This document shows positions 1-8,379 of a DNA stretch of 64,000 nucleotides, piece by piece; position 1 is the first letter of the stretch; each line of letters starts with the position of its first letter. Origin of the DNA: Sphingobium indicum BiD32 (GTDB lineage Bacteria > Pseudomonadota > Alphaproteobacteria > Sphingomonadales > Sphingomonadaceae); assembly GCF_000382885.1 (NCBI RefSeq), contig NZ_CAVK010000039.1, positions 62,001 to 126,000 on the forward strand, read 5' to 3'. The position numbers were made by a program, and so were the translations under genes. The notes under the pieces are model-generated. The model saw only the letters and a list, made by a program, of their open reading frames with translations. It did no database searches and was not told where the DNA came from.

Positions 1-203
1 AGCATCGCCATCTGGATCATGTAGATCATGGGCGCTGGGTCTGGCGATCCGAAGCCGAAACCGGCCGCGCCCGCGACGATGATCGCCGGGGTCAGATTGC
101 TGACGAACATCGCCAGAACGTGCTGGACGCCCAGGGGAATCGCGACGGCCAGGCCGGGGAAATGATCGGGATCGCGGGCTTGCTCCGCCGTCATGGGAGA
201 CAT
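1..203 (-). CDS. NCS2 family uracil/xanthine-type permease, N-terminal part (cut by window edge)
   Basis: Only the first 67 codons are in the window. The peptide has a short hydrophilic leader (MSPMTAEQARDPDHFPG) and then a first membrane segment, LAVAIPLGVQHVLAMFVSN, followed by LTPAIIVAGAAGFGFG. This is the typical start of nucleobase:cation symporter-2 proteins (UraA/XanP/PbuX type, inner membrane, proton-driven uptake of xanthine, urate or uracil). The ATG overlaps the TGA of the 8-oxoguanine deaminase gene as TGATG, so the two are translationally coupled. Since the upstream genes act on purines, uptake of xanthine, urate or 8-oxoguanine is the best guess. The exact substrate cannot be read from the fragment. 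Confidence 0.85.
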   Translation of the reverse strand, partial: MSPMTAEQARDPDHFPGLAVAIPLGVQHVLAMFVSNLTPAIIVAGAAGFGFGSPDPAPMIYMIQMAM

Positions 204-1564
204 CAGGCGAGACTCATCAGACGGGTGAGCGAGCGCTCGGCGGCTTGCAGGATGGTCGTGCGATCGGCCTGCACCAGTTGCCCGTCGCGCACCACTGCGC
301 GGCCTTCGACGAACACATTGCGCGCGCCCGTGGGCGGACTGAGGATCAGGCCCGCAACCTTGTCCCACGCGCCCATGGAGGCGAAGTTCATACCGTCCCA
401 CAGGACGATATCCGCGCGCTTTCCCGCCTCGATCGAGCCGCAGTCGTGGCGGCCCAGCATCTCTGCCCCGCCGCGCGTGGCGATGTACAGCGCGTCACGC
501 GGATCGAAGGCGGCTGGGCCGCCGATCGCGCGCTGGAGCAGCACTGCCTGCCGCGCTTCCAGCAGCAGGTTGCCGCTGTCGCTGGAGGCCGAGCCATCGA
601 CGCCAAGGCCGAGCGATACGCCCTGTTCAAACATCGATTTGAGCGGGGCGATGCCGGAGCCAAGGCGGCAATTGGAGCAGGGGCAGTGAGCGATGCCGGT
701 GCCGGTCCGAGCGAACAGGGCGATTTCGCGGACATCGAGCTGGACACAATGGGCATGCCAGACGTCGGGGCCGACCCAGCCCAGACTTTCGGCATAATCG
801 CCGGGACGGCAGCCGAAGCGCTCGAGCGAGAAGGCGACGTCGTCAGCATCCTCGGCCAGATGGGTGTGCAGCATCACCCCCTTGTCGCGCGCGAGCAATG
901 CGGCGTCGCGCATCAGCCCCTGGCTGACCGAAAAGGGCGAACAGGGGGCCACGCCGACGCGGACCATGGCCCCCTCCCCCGCGTCATGGAAACGGTCGAT
1001 CACGCGGATCGTGTCATTCAGAATCGCGCGCTCATCCTCGACCAGATTGTCGGGCGGCAGGCCACCGTCGCTTTCCCCCACGCTCATCGCGCCGCGCGTG
1101 GGATGGAAGCGGATGCCGATGCCCTGCGCGGCGGCGATCGTGTCATCGAGCGTCACGCCATTGGGGAAGAGGTAGAGATGATCGGAGGTCAGGGTGCAGC
1201 CCGACAGCGCCAGTTCGGCAAGGCCAAGCTGGGTCGCGGCGAACACGTCATCGGGCCGATATTGCGCCCAGATCGGATAGAGGCGTTTGAGCCAGTCGAA
1301 CAGCGAGGCGTTGATTGCGCCGGGCAATGATCGGGTCAGCGACTGGTAGAGATGTTGATGGGTGTTGACGAGGCCGGGCGTGACGACACAGCCGCGCGCG
1401 TCAACCACCTCGTCGGCCTCGGCCAGCGAAGAGGCCAGCTCCGCCGTTGTCCCGACCGCCAATATGACCCCATCCCGGAAGGCGACTGCCCCGTCGGCAA
1501 TTTCCCGCCGGGGATCATCCATGCAGACAAGGATGTCGGCGTTGCGGATGACGGTAAGCGCCAT
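203..1564 (-). CDS. 8-oxoguanine deaminase-like amidohydrolase
   Basis: A 453-residue metal-dependent amidohydrolase of the AtzA/TrzN/guanine deaminase superfamily. The HxH motif (VNTHQHLYQS), HTHLAED, the WHAHC histidine and the GLGVDGSASSDSGN aspartate segment are all visible. DHLYLFPNG, SLGESDGG-like SVGESDGGLPPDN and RLGSGIAPL are hallmarks of the 8-oxoguanine deaminase branch, which converts 8-oxoguanine to urate and ammonia. The start is the ATG at 1564 (MALTVIRNADILV). The open frame continues 32 codons upstream but overlaps the previous gene and looks non-coding. One base separates it from the nucleoside permease gene, and its stop is coupled to the NCS2 permease. Urate made here would feed the urate pathway encoded further along. 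An isoguanine or other aminopurine deaminase activity is possible but less likely. Confidence 0.85.
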   Translation of the reverse strand: MALTVIRNADILVCMDDPRREIADGAVAFRDGVILAVGTTAELASSLAEADEVVDARGCVVTPGLVNTHQHLYQSLTRSLPGAINASLFDWLKRLYPIWAQYRPDDVFAATQLGLAELALSGCTLTSDHLYLFPNGVTLDDTIAAAQGIGIRFHPTRGAMSVGESDGGLPPDNLVEDERAILNDTIRVIDRFHDAGEGAMVRVGVAPCSPFSVSQGLMRDAALLARDKGVMLHTHLAEDADDVAFSLERFGCRPGDYAESLGWVGPDVWHAHCVQLDVREIALFARTGTGIAHCPCSNCRLGSGIAPLKSMFEQGVSLGLGVDGSASSDSGNLLLEARQAVLLQRAIGGPAAFDPRDALYIATRGGAEMLGRHDCGSIEAGKRADIVLWDGMNFASMGAWDKVAGLILSPPTGARNVFVEGRAVVRDGQLVQADRTTILQAAERSLTRLMSLA

Positions 1565-1565
1565 G

Positions 1566-2666
1566 CTATTGGGGCACGGTCTTTTCGTAGCGATCCCAAT
1601 GGCTGACCAGTTCGTCCACGACCTTCGATCCGACCAGATAGAGGCTTTCAAGCGCCGCATTCATGCCGGCATAGCCTTCATTTTCGGTCAGCAGATAATG
1701 GGCAGCTGTGTCGCCGGGCGGCGGCATGGTGAAGTTGCTGCCCGCGCGCAGCACCATGAAGCGATCCTTGTCCACCCGGCCGATCTTGTCGAGATAGACG
1801 ATCGATTGATAGGTGCCGGTTTCCTCCATCGCGGAGGTGACGAATTCGCCCTTCCCCTGCGTCCAATAATTGACCCAGTCATTGGCCCAGTCGGTCATCC
1901 GCGCGCCATGCCAGAAGGTCATCGCCGCCAGTTGATCACCCTTCAGCACGAAGGGCGGGCGTTGCGCCATCGGATGGTTGGTGAAGCGGGCGCGTTCCTT
2001 GCGGATCGAAGGATCGTCGGGCAGGACCATGTCCTTGGTCAGGTCATAGGCCCAGTCGCGCAAGGCGGGGTTGATCTCGAATATCTCGCCCTGCCCGACC
2101 GGCGGGCTGGGATCGTTGGGGCCTTTGCTGTGCAGGGGAAAATAGCCGCTGTTCCAGTCGGCCGGGATTTCCCGCGCATCTATTTCATGCGCCAGGTCGC
2201 CATCGACCAGATAGCGCGCCCAGGCGGCCGATCCGATCGAGGCATCCTGCGGGTCTATGCCCGCAATGCCCGCCACAAGCCAATAGGCATGGGACAGGTC
2301 GAACCGTTGGTCGAGACCCAGCGCCATGGTCGCAGTCGCCGACTTGATATTGCCCATGCCGGTGACCACGCCCAAAATCTGGCTGTCGGGATTATAATAG
2401 AGATCGTGGTGGGACTGAGGAAAAGGGATGCGGGTGTCGAGATGCCGCCGCTCCTTCCACAACTGAAATTCGCCGGGCTTGTCGCCGCTATCCTCGCCAA
2501 TTTCAAACAGCGACACGATGACGACACGAACCGGCAGGGGATGGGAACAGGCTTTGCCGGGCAAACAATCCTCAACACCCGATGGCGTCGCGGCGCTGGC
2601 CGTGACCGGTGCCATGAAAAACAGGGTCGCACTCGCCAGTGTCGCGACATAAGACAGGAGGCGCAT
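1566..2666 (-). CDS. Purine nucleoside permease (NUP) family protein, exported
   Basis: A 366-residue protein with a clear signal peptide (MRLLSYVATLASATLFFMAPVTASA). The mature part carries VVIVSLFEIGEDSGDKPGE, VVTGMGNIKSATATMALG and WLVAGIAGIDP, the conserved segments of the NUP family, named after fungal proteins that transport purine nucleosides. The fold is related to nucleoside phosphorylases, so the bacterial proteins may in fact bind or cleave nucleosides in the periplasm. The start at 2666 gives the signal peptide, with AAGGGA about 8 bases upstream. The longer frame at 2690 adds an unlikely leader. It lies between a TonB receptor and 8-oxoguanine deaminase, which points to capture of purine nucleosides after outer membrane import. 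Whether it transports, binds or cleaves cannot be decided here. Confidence 0.8.
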   Translation of the reverse strand: MRLLSYVATLASATLFFMAPVTASAATPSGVEDCLPGKACSHPLPVRVVIVSLFEIGEDSGDKPGEFQLWKERRHLDTRIPFPQSHHDLYYNPDSQILGVVTGMGNIKSATATMALGLDQRFDLSHAYWLVAGIAGIDPQDASIGSAAWARYLVDGDLAHEIDAREIPADWNSGYFPLHSKGPNDPSPPVGQGEIFEINPALRDWAYDLTKDMVLPDDPSIRKERARFTNHPMAQRPPFVLKGDQLAAMTFWHGARMTDWANDWVNYWTQGKGEFVTSAMEETGTYQSIVYLDKIGRVDKDRFMVLRAGSNFTMPPPGDTAAHYLLTENEGYAGMNAALESLYLVGSKVVDELVSHWDRYEKTVPQ

Positions 2667-2729
2667 GGAACGTCCCTTATAACCGATCAAGAAAGGAAGG
2701 CACCGGTTGCCCGGCGCCTTCCACAGACA

Positions 2730-5210
2730 TCAGAATTTATACGATACGGTCGCCTGGAAGCTGCGCGGCCGTTCGGGCAGGACGATGGTGCTGCCGAACA
2801 ATTCGGTGAAGTTGGCGCGGAAATATTTTTCGTTGGTCGCATTCTTGACGACAAGGCGGAACAGCCAATTGTCCAGCTGATAGGATGCGCCCAGATCGAC
2901 CAGCGCATAGCCCGGCAGCTTCACCGCCTGCGACTGGCCAGAGAATACCGAGTCCACCTTCACGACGCTGGCGCTGAGCGCAAGGCCGCTGTCGAAGGAA
3001 TAGGTGCCGGTCAGCGAGTAGAGATTTTCAGGGATACCAGCACGGCGCGCATCATTCTTGCTGCCAATCGGCAGCAATGCGCCCGGCTGGCCGCCAAAGA
3101 TGAGCGACGGGTCGGTCAGGCTGGCTTTCAGATCCTCATAGCCCAGGAAGCTGAATGCAGTACCGCTGTCGAGGAAGGTCAGGTTGACGACCTTCGTCTT
3201 GGTGTAGGCGCCTGTAATCAGGAAATGGCGATCAACCGACCAGCGGAATTCCGCCTCCAGCCCCTTGGTCTGCACCGACTGGTTGACCGTGGAGGACTGG
3301 ATATTGTGATCGGTACGTTCCTGCTGGTACACCGACAGCGCGGCATAGAGCTGGCCGCCAAGCCAGCTGCCCTTGACGCCGCCCTCAACCATTTTGGAGG
3401 CGGTGATGAAGCCGTTGGCGGCCACCGTGCCAGCATCGATTTCCGAACCCTGGCCAGCAATCACCGTCGACTGGCGCGAGGCGGTTGCATAGGGGATCAG
3501 GCCAAAGGGCATTTTGTAGGAAGCGCTCGCCGTCCAGGACCAGCCGCCCTTGCTGCCCTTGGCAGAGGTGACGGCGGGCAGGTTGTTCATCTTTGTAGGG
3601 ATGAAGCTGGAATCGACGCTGATATCATCATAGCGGGCACCCAATATGATGCCGAGGCCGAAGTTGAAGTCGAGGTCCGCCAGACCCGCAAAGCCATAAT
3701 CGGTATAATGGCCCTTCAAATAGTTGGAATAATCGCAGTCGCATTCGGTGGAAAGCAGGCGATCAGACAGCGCGTCATAACCCTTGGTCAGATCGACGCG
3801 ATGGAAATATTCAAAGTTGAAATCATCGCCGTGCAGGAACTTGGTGTAGCGAACCGAGGGCGACACCTGGAAGGAGAATTTGCCTGCACTGCTATCAAAG
3901 CTTTTCGAGATGACAATCTTGTCCTCGATCACCCAGCTTTTATGGAACTGGGAAAAGCCATAGCTATTTTCGTTGTCATTATCGATGCCGTCATAGAAAA
4001 ACTGGTTCTTGATCTCCAGTCCGCTATCGGCGTTGAAGATCATGTCGAAATAGGCGGTCTTGGCCTTGTTCACCAGCAGATCATTCTTGCCGGTCAGCAC
4101 CTTCCTGCGGCTGAGCTTGGTCGTGCCGACATTGGTCAGACCGAGCCAGGGATAGTTGGTCGCATAACAGGCGTCATTGTTGGACGCATTGGCAAAAACG
4201 CTGCCGCCGCCGCAGCCGAAGGAACCAAATGGGTTGAAATCGCCGATCGCGCTGAATTCCTGCTGCGACAACTGACCATCGCCATTGGCATCGACCGGCT
4301 GGGCCGATCCGGTGATATAGGTGCCGTTGTCGACCAACGCCTGCGTCAGGCGGTTCCATCCGCCATTTTGCTGGCCGGAATATTTCTGGTACATGCCGCC
4401 AAATTCGATGCGGAAATTGTCAGTGATCTGGCTGTCGAATGCGGCCTGCAGGATCGTCTGGTTGGTCGACATATTGTCATAATAGCTACCGCTATCCTCG
4501 ACCTCGGCATAGAGGCTGTAGCCAAATTCGGCCGTGCCGATCTTTGCAGGGCCGCGCAGTTCGGCCTTGAGCACATTGCGGTTCCAGCTGCCGATCGTGT
4601 AGCTCAACTCACCCTCCGGCCCGGTCAGCAGCGAGCCATCCTTCACGCGCGCGGATTTCGGCACGAAGTTCATATAGCCGCCGGTCTTGGACGGGCCGTA
4701 GATTGGCGAGGCCGGGCCACGGACAATGTCGATCCGATCCGATGCGCCGATGGGTGTGGGATAGTTGCCAGGATTGTCGAGGCGACGGACACCGCGGAAA
4801 TAGACTTCGCCGGGCGTGCCGCGAATGTCGAGCGCGCCGCCGACGCCAAAGAAGCTGTTGGTGAAGGTGCCCGGTGCCTGGGCGACGAGATCGTAGATGT
4901 CGGTGATGCCGAAGCGCTCAATCTGCTCGCTGCTGACGGTCGAGGCCGAACGGGGCGTTTCCACCAGCGTCTTGGCAAAGCCGAAGATCGATCCGACATC
5001 CTTGTCCGGCAGCGCGTTGAGCGCGCCGGTCACAATGATTTCATCGCCCGGCGCGGGTGCGTCGACAGGCGCCCCATCCTGTGCCCAGACCGGTGTGGTC
5101 AGCGCAGTGCACGCCAGCAAGCCAGCAGCCATCATGCCGAAATGGCGGCCGCGACGACCTTGATGCGGCGCGATGTCGTGCGTGTCCTGCAAGCGGTCAA
5201 TGTTTGCCAT
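2730..5210 (-). CDS. TonB-dependent receptor (probable purine/nucleoside uptake)
   Basis: An 826-residue outer membrane receptor. A signal sequence ends near LTTPVWAQ; a TonB box-like DEIIVTG follows; then comes a plug domain with RIDIVRGPASPIYGPS and a large beta-barrel ending in the outer membrane phenylalanine (VSYKF). The start is ATG 5210 (MANIDRLQ), behind a run of G bases. It heads the minus-strand unit TonB receptor, NUP protein, 8-oxoguanine deaminase, NCS2 permease and is divergent from the LysR gene. The context suggests it imports purines, nucleosides or DNA damage products across the outer membrane. This substrate is inferred from neighbours only; siderophore-type ligands cannot be excluded from sequence. 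Confidence 0.88.
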   Translation of the reverse strand: MANIDRLQDTHDIAPHQGRRGRHFGMMAAGLLACTALTTPVWAQDGAPVDAPAPGDEIIVTGALNALPDKDVGSIFGFAKTLVETPRSASTVSSEQIERFGITDIYDLVAQAPGTFTNSFFGVGGALDIRGTPGEVYFRGVRRLDNPGNYPTPIGASDRIDIVRGPASPIYGPSKTGGYMNFVPKSARVKDGSLLTGPEGELSYTIGSWNRNVLKAELRGPAKIGTAEFGYSLYAEVEDSGSYYDNMSTNQTILQAAFDSQITDNFRIEFGGMYQKYSGQQNGGWNRLTQALVDNGTYITGSAQPVDANGDGQLSQQEFSAIGDFNPFGSFGCGGGSVFANASNNDACYATNYPWLGLTNVGTTKLSRRKVLTGKNDLLVNKAKTAYFDMIFNADSGLEIKNQFFYDGIDNDNENSYGFSQFHKSWVIEDKIVISKSFDSSAGKFSFQVSPSVRYTKFLHGDDFNFEYFHRVDLTKGYDALSDRLLSTECDCDYSNYLKGHYTDYGFAGLADLDFNFGLGIILGARYDDISVDSSFIPTKMNNLPAVTSAKGSKGGWSWTASASYKMPFGLIPYATASRQSTVIAGQGSEIDAGTVAANGFITASKMVEGGVKGSWLGGQLYAALSVYQQERTDHNIQSSTVNQSVQTKGLEAEFRWSVDRHFLITGAYTKTKVVNLTFLDSGTAFSFLGYEDLKASLTDPSLIFGGQPGALLPIGSKNDARRAGIPENLYSLTGTYSFDSGLALSASVVKVDSVFSGQSQAVKLPGYALVDLGASYQLDNWLFRLVVKNATNEKYFRANFTELFGSTIVLPERPRSFQATVSYKF

Positions 5211-5524
5211 GAATAAGATACCCCCCATTTGAAACAGGGCGGCACATATTGATCGCCCTGCTGTTAAAGCTCCCTGTTCCTCTCCATTTTTGCTGGCGGC
5301 TGGATTTCATTGAGAAATTCCAGCCATGTCTCCGCGACAGGCGTATGCCGGGGCCGGACGGACCTAAGGCGTTGGCCCTTCTGGCAACGGTGCGCTGCAA
5401 CACGCACAGCCCTGATTCCCCCCTGTCGCCGACAGGCGATGTGGTGTGCATTGCAACTAGGGGCTTGACGTGGTGCGATCAAATGCAATGAATTCGACGC
5501 AGTGTTGCAAAAAATAGGGTGGGT
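5211..5524. promoter_or_regulatory. Divergent intergenic region between TonB receptor and LysR genes
   Basis: About 310 bases without a convincing gene. It must hold promoters for both directions. A 7-base inverted repeat, CATTGCA (5449-5455) and TGCAATG (5484-5490), lies close to the LysR start, and GTTGCAAAAAA occurs at 5504-5514. TTGACG at 5465-5470 could be a -35 box for the LysR gene, but the -10 is poor. The same 11-mer GTTGCAAAAAA occurs upstream of the long purine operon at 28856-28866. The region is therefore a good candidate for LysR binding. Function is inferred. Confidence 0.5.
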
Positions 5525-6460
5525 ATGCCGGCGCTTTCACGTTTCTTGCGTTATTTCATAGCGGTAGGCCGATTGGGGTCGATCCGGCGCGCGGCCGATG
5601 AGTTGAACGTGTCGGCTTCCGCGATCGATCGGCAGATTCTGAACGTAGAAGCCAATCTGGGGATGCCCCTGTTTGAGCGGTTGCCGACCGGCCTGCGCCT
5701 GACGGCAGCGGGTGAAATCATGATGGCCGCTGGCAGCAAATGGCAGAAGAATATGGCCGATGTCCGTGCGCAGATAGAGGATCTGCGCGGGTTGAAACGC
5801 GGGCATGTCGATATCGCTGTCATCGACGCGCTGGCGAAGGGCTATGTTCCCGCCGCGATCCAGGCGCTCCAGAGCAAATATCCCGGCATCACCATCGGCG
5901 TGCGGGTGCTGGAAAATGATGCCGCACGGCTGGCAACGGTGCGCGGCGAGGTGGATTTCGGCATATTCTTTGAGCCGCAGACGGTGCGCGACCTGGCGGT
6001 GCGGTCCTTCGTGGAGGTCGTGCTGGGCTTCGTCACGCCGACCGGCCATCCGCTGGGAGCCAAGAGGGAAGCGCGCTTTTCCAGTTGTGTTGGATCCAGG
6101 CTGATCGTGCCGGCCGAACCGTTGGCGGTCTATGAGCAGATTGCGGTGCTGGAGGGGACGACCGGGGTTGTGATCGACCGGGCGGTGTCATCGGACAATA
6201 TCCAGATGATCACGTCGCTCGTCACCCAGGGCGTGGGCATCGGCGTGCTGACTTCGCTCGACGTGATTACCGAGGTGCGGCGCGGCCTCTTGTCCTTCAC
6301 CAAGATTTCCGACCCGATATTGCGGCCAATGACGCTGGCGCTCTGCACCGCATCAGCGCGCACGCCATCCTATGCGGCGGGGATCGTGTTGCAGGAAATT
6401 GAAAATGGCTTCCCGCAACTGAGCTATCCGATATCGATCGACGGCCCCGCCGTGGCATAA
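5525..6460 (+). CDS. LysR family transcriptional regulator (likely of purine catabolism)
   Basis: A 311-residue regulator with an N-terminal winged helix-turn-helix (FLRYFIAVGRLGSIRRAADE, then LNVSASAIDRQI) and a C-terminal periplasmic-binding-like effector domain. The ATG at 5525 is preceded by AGGG at 5516-5519; a GTG at 5519 is in frame but would overlap that ribosome binding site. It is divergent from the TonB receptor gene and sits in the middle of the purine locus, the classic LysR arrangement. A purine intermediate such as urate or xanthine is a reasonable effector, but nothing in the sequence identifies it. Confidence 0.88.
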   Translation: MPALSRFLRYFIAVGRLGSIRRAADELNVSASAIDRQILNVEANLGMPLFERLPTGLRLTAAGEIMMAAGSKWQKNMADVRAQIEDLRGLKRGHVDIAVIDALAKGYVPAAIQALQSKYPGITIGVRVLENDAARLATVRGEVDFGIFFEPQTVRDLAVRSFVEVVLGFVTPTGHPLGAKREARFSSCVGSRLIVPAEPLAVYEQIAVLEGTTGVVIDRAVSSDNIQMITSLVTQGVGIGVLTSLDVITEVRRGLLSFTKISDPILRPMTLALCTASARTPSYAAGIVLQEIENGFPQLSYPISIDGPAVA

Positions 6461-6539
6461 GCGCCTTTCAGCCGATTGCCCAATGCGTGCAGACCCGATA
6501 ACGGACAGTCTTTCCCGACCGTCAACGGACCTCCCTGTC

Positions 6540-7070
6540 ATGAGCCATACTGCCGAGCCTGTGCTCCACTATATCTCCAACGATGCTTTTGTCGCCGACG
6601 TGCAAATGCTGGCGCGGCAGATTGAACAGGGCGACTGGACGCCCGATTTCGTTATAGGCATCGGGCGCGGCGGGCTGGTCCCGGCCGTCTATATCTCGCA
6701 TCAGACCGAGCTGCCGATGCTCTCGATCGACCATAGTTCCAAAGTGCCGGGCTTTGCCGACGAGTTGCTGGCCAAGGTCGCGGCCAAGAGCGCGGCGGGC
6801 CTGCGGCTGCTGTTCATCGACGACATCAACGACAGTGGCGGGACGATCGATTATGTCCGGCGGTTGCTGGCGGACAATGGCTGTAATGGCGACAATCTGC
6901 GCTTTGCCGTCATCATCACCAACAGCCGGTCGCGCGTGACGGTGGACTATTGGGCGCAAATCATCGACCGGGACGAGGACAAGCGCTGGTTCGTTTTCCC
7001 CTGGGAAGCGGTGGGTGCCAAGGGCACCATCGTCGAAGAGGCGCTGTCCGTGCCTGAGCGGCTCGCCTGA
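6540..7070 (+). CDS. Purine phosphoribosyltransferase (xanthine/hypoxanthine type)
   Basis: A 176-residue type I phosphoribosyltransferase. The PRPP-binding loop is LLFIDDINDSGGTID (residues 90-104), with the two acidic residues followed by the SGGT turn. GIGRGGLVPAVYIS near residue 40 is the first substrate loop. Such short proteins convert xanthine, guanine or hypoxanthine with PRPP to nucleotides. ATG 6540 gives the family-sized protein; the open frame starts 57 bases earlier without support. Its stop overlaps the LOG gene start (TGATG), making a two-gene unit. Next to a purine degradation operon it probably provides the competing salvage route. The base specificity is not readable. Confidence 0.82.
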   Translation: MSHTAEPVLHYISNDAFVADVQMLARQIEQGDWTPDFVIGIGRGGLVPAVYISHQTELPMLSIDHSSKVPGFADELLAKVAAKSAAGLRLLFIDDINDSGGTIDYVRRLLADNGCNGDNLRFAVIITNSRSRVTVDYWAQIIDRDEDKRWFVFPWEAVGAKGTIVEEALSVPERLA

Positions 7071-7648
7071 TGCGGATCTGCGTCTATCTCGGTTCATCGC
7101 CCGGCCATTCCCCTGTCTATCGTGAAGCCGCCGAACGGGTCGGCAGGCTGCTGGCGGAGCGTGGCATTGGTCTGGTCTATGGCGGCGGGACCGTAGGGCT
7201 GATGGGCGTGATCGCCGACACGGTCTGCGCGGCGGGCGGCGAAGTGATCGGCGTGATTCCCGAAGCGTTGCGCGCGCGCGAACATGACCATCCGGGCATC
7301 ACGCAACTGCATGTCGTCAAGACCATGCATGAGCGCAAGGCGATGATGGCCAAATTTGCCGATGGCTTCCTGTGCCTGCCGGGCGGCATCGGCACGCTGG
7401 AGGAGATATTCGAGGCCTGGTGCTGGTCGCAGCTTGGCTATCATGAAAAGCCGTGCGGACTGCTCAACGTCAACGGATTTTACACGCCGATGTCGACCTT
7501 CATCGATTCGGTTGTGGCCGAAGGCTTCCTCCAGCCCCGGCACCGGGCGATGCTGCTAATCGACAACGACCCGGACATATTGCTGGACCGCATGGCGCAA
7601 TATCTGCCGCCACAGACCGAGCATTGGCTGGGCGCGGACGATCTTTAG
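7070..7648 (+). CDS. LOG family protein (TIGR00730), nucleotide phosphoribohydrolase-like
   Basis: A 192-residue Rossmann-like protein with both family signatures: GGGTVGLMG near residue 39 and PGGIGTLEEI near residue 105. LOG proteins cleave nucleoside 5'-monophosphates to base and ribose 5-phosphate (cytokinin activation in plants, AMP or purine nucleotide nucleosidase activity in bacteria). Coupling to a purine phosphoribosyltransferase gene (TGATG) suggests the pair acts in purine nucleotide turnover, one making and one breaking the N-glycosidic bond. Its stop overlaps the stop of the convergent HAD gene. Confidence 0.85.
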   Translation: MRICVYLGSSPGHSPVYREAAERVGRLLAERGIGLVYGGGTVGLMGVIADTVCAAGGEVIGVIPEALRAREHDHPGITQLHVVKTMHERKAMMAKFADGFLCLPGGIGTLEEIFEAWCWSQLGYHEKPCGLLNVNGFYTPMSTFIDSVVAEGFLQPRHRAMLLIDNDPDILLDRMAQYLPPQTEHWLGADDL

Positions 7649-8340
7649 CCGATCCTATCGATGAGGTCCGGCAGCTCTGCAAGGCGGTCGATCTGGCGGA
7701 AGCGGGGATGGTCCGACGGGGGGTCGGCGATTTCATGGACCCAGGCGCCTTCCTGCGGGATATAGGCGGCCCATGCACCCGCCTCCAGCGCGGGGCGGAT
7801 GTCCGATCGCATTGAGTCGCCCGCCATGATGGCTTCGTGGGCGGAAACGCCATATTGATCGAACACGCGGCGGAAAGTGTTTTCGGTCTTGTCGCTGACG
7901 ATTTCGATACCGCTGAAAAGATCGCCCAGGCCGGAGGCCGCCAGTTTCGATTCCTGGTGCAGCAAATCGCCCTTGGTCACCAGAACGAGCCGTCCCCGGT
8001 GGGCGAGAGCATCGAGCGTCTCCGCGACATCGTCGAACAGGTCGACCGGATGCGCCAATAGCGCACGCCCGGCGGCCAATATCTCCTCGATCATCGTTTT
8101 GGAGATCTGGTCCCCGGCCAGTTCGGCTGCCGTCTCGATCATCGATAGGGTAAAGCCCTTGGCCCCATACCCATAAAGTTTGAGATTGCGCCCTTCACAG
8201 GCATTAAGCGTATCGCGCGCGATATGGGCGTCGGCAAAGGGCTGGAGCATGGCCACCAGCGCCTCTTCGGTCGCATTGAAATGGCGCATATTATGCCACA
8301 GCGTGTCGTCGGCATCTAGGCAGATGAGCTTGATCGTCAT
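7645..8340 (-). CDS. HAD superfamily hydrolase
   Basis: A 231-residue haloacid dehalogenase-like protein. Motif I is CLDADDTLW, with the nucleophile Asp9 and general acid Asp11. Motif II is VLVTKGD, and motif IV is AIMAGDSMRSDIRPALEAG. The helical cap between motifs I and II marks a subclass I phosphatase of the YjjG/pyrimidine nucleotidase size. It lies 39 bases downstream of the nucleoside hydrolase-like gene and may be the last gene of the purine operon, dephosphorylating nucleotides or sugar phosphates. The substrate is unknown. Confidence 0.8.
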   Translation of the reverse strand: MTIKLICLDADDTLWHNMRHFNATEEALVAMLQPFADAHIARDTLNACEGRNLKLYGYGAKGFTLSMIETAAELAGDQISKTMIEEILAAGRALLAHPVDLFDDVAETLDALAHRGRLVLVTKGDLLHQESKLAASGLGDLFSGIEIVSDKTENTFRRVFDQYGVSAHEAIMAGDSMRSDIRPALEAGAWAAYIPQEGAWVHEIADPPSDHPRFRQIDRLAELPDLIDRIG

Positions 8341-8379
8341 AGCGCTTATTCTAGCGCCGGGTCGGTCGGCTGGCGACAG

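Noticed and set aside
1362-5216. Plus-strand open frame of 1284 codons opposite the TonB receptor and NUP genes
   Set aside because: It lies antisense to two clearly recognisable proteins, has low-complexity composition without domains, and is explained by high-GC codon bias in the opposite frame.
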